This document shows positions 63,485 to 64,000 of a stretch of 64,000 nt of DNA, piece by piece. The notes beneath the pieces are model-generated. The model had not been told where the DNA came from. It made no database searches and saw nothing but the letters and a program-made list of their open reading frames with translations. The translations under genes and the position numbers were made by a program. Numbering within the stretch: position 1 is the stretch's first letter; each line of letters starts with the position of its first letter. Origin of the DNA: Syngnathus acus (Eukaryota; Chordata; Actinopteri; Syngnathiformes; Syngnathidae); assembly GCF_901709675.1 (NCBI RefSeq), contig NC_051094.1, positions 17,148,501 to 17,212,500 on the forward strand, given 5' to 3'.

Positions 63485-64000
63485 TACCGTAATTTTCGGA
63501 CTATAAGTCGCGTTTTTTTTCATAGTTTGGGTGGGGGGGGCGACTTATACTCAGGAGCGACTTATATATGTTTTTTTTCACAAATTTTTACTTGATCATT
63601 AACACATCACTTACAAGTATAGTTGACCACTTCACATTATATTTTTAGTATAGTTGATCACTTCACATGCTTTGATATCTTTATCTTGAACATATTCAAA
63701 ACATGAAAAATAGAGAGAAAAAATCAAATAAAGTAATTAACACTTTAAAGCGCCATATCCTCTGGACATGTCCTCTGTCACCAGGATGACATAAAGGAGG
63801 AGAAATTTGATCGATGGATTTAATGATTTGGAGTGACACAAATGGTTTGATAATATTGTTGTTTATGTGATAGTTATTTAAAATATAGTTTATATATCGT
63901 TGTATGGGCCTGTGGAATAATTTGAACTGCGGCGCGGCACACGGCATTGTTGACAAAGGACGATCGATGGATTTAATGAATTGGAGTGACACAGATGGTT
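63485..64000 (+). mobile_element. Pogo-like MITE, second close copy, cut by window end
   Basis: Nearly identical to 30084-30600 (small deletions near 63612 and 63636 and a few substitutions). Right end outside the window. Confidence 0.9.

Overview
This window looks like a repeat-dense stretch of a ray-finned (teleost) fish chromosome. No gene is bacterial-like, and I find no convincing intact host protein-coding gene. Nearly everything recognisable is a mobile element or a wrecked small-RNA gene. The teleost call rests on the mix of element types: Tx1-clade LINEs next to U2 snRNA fragments, L2-type LINE tails, Tf1/sushi-type chromoviruses, a CsRn1-type Ty3 element, Copia, hAT, pogo-like and piggyBac DNA transposons, and tRNA-headed SINEs. 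The species cannot be told from the sequence.

Layout. 1-3.1 kb: endonuclease/reverse-transcriptase LINE on the minus strand, open to the window edge, followed by a GC-rich tandem repeat. 4.1-4.9 kb: LTR remnant with a perfect self-priming signal. 6.0-11.5 kb: young CsRn1-type Ty3 element on the minus strand, with identical 229-bp LTRs, a tRNA-Trp primer site, a gag/pol -1 slippery heptamer and a curious triplication of protease/RT sequence. 12.2-27.8 kb: one old chromovirus (455-bp LTRs, 5-bp target duplication) split by three later insertions: a full-length LINE with two intact ORFs (15.1-20.06 kb), a SINE (21.26-21.60 kb) and a Copia element (21.83-27.25 kb). The Copia element is itself split by an L2 fragment.

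28-38 kb: solo LTR, MITEs, hAT foldback elements, piggyBac, THAP and LINE remnants. 38-47 kb: the most unusual part, a decayed cluster of U2 snRNA, tRNA-Leu and initiator tRNA-Met sequences. Tx1-clade LINE copies are joined at the same point of U2 (about nucleotide 50) three times, and one tRNA-Leu copy is cut by a LINE carrying a restriction-like endonuclease. 47-52 kb: pogo-like MITE with a 118-bp tandem array, SINEs and LTR pieces. 52.4-56.7 kb: hAT element with an intact 606-codon transposase, invaded by two LINE tails. 56.7-60 kb: AT-rich DNA without recognisable genes. 60-62.8 kb: pogo-like element whose transposase N-terminus has been tandemly copied three times and which was invaded by a hAT MITE. 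The right edge holds another MITE copy cut by the window end.

The elements supply or exploit each other's machinery rather than forming a pathway. MITEs depend on pogo and hAT transposases, SINEs probably borrow LINE reverse transcriptase, and the snRNA/tRNA repeats serve as landing sites. All family names are from memory of motifs and need similarity searches to confirm.
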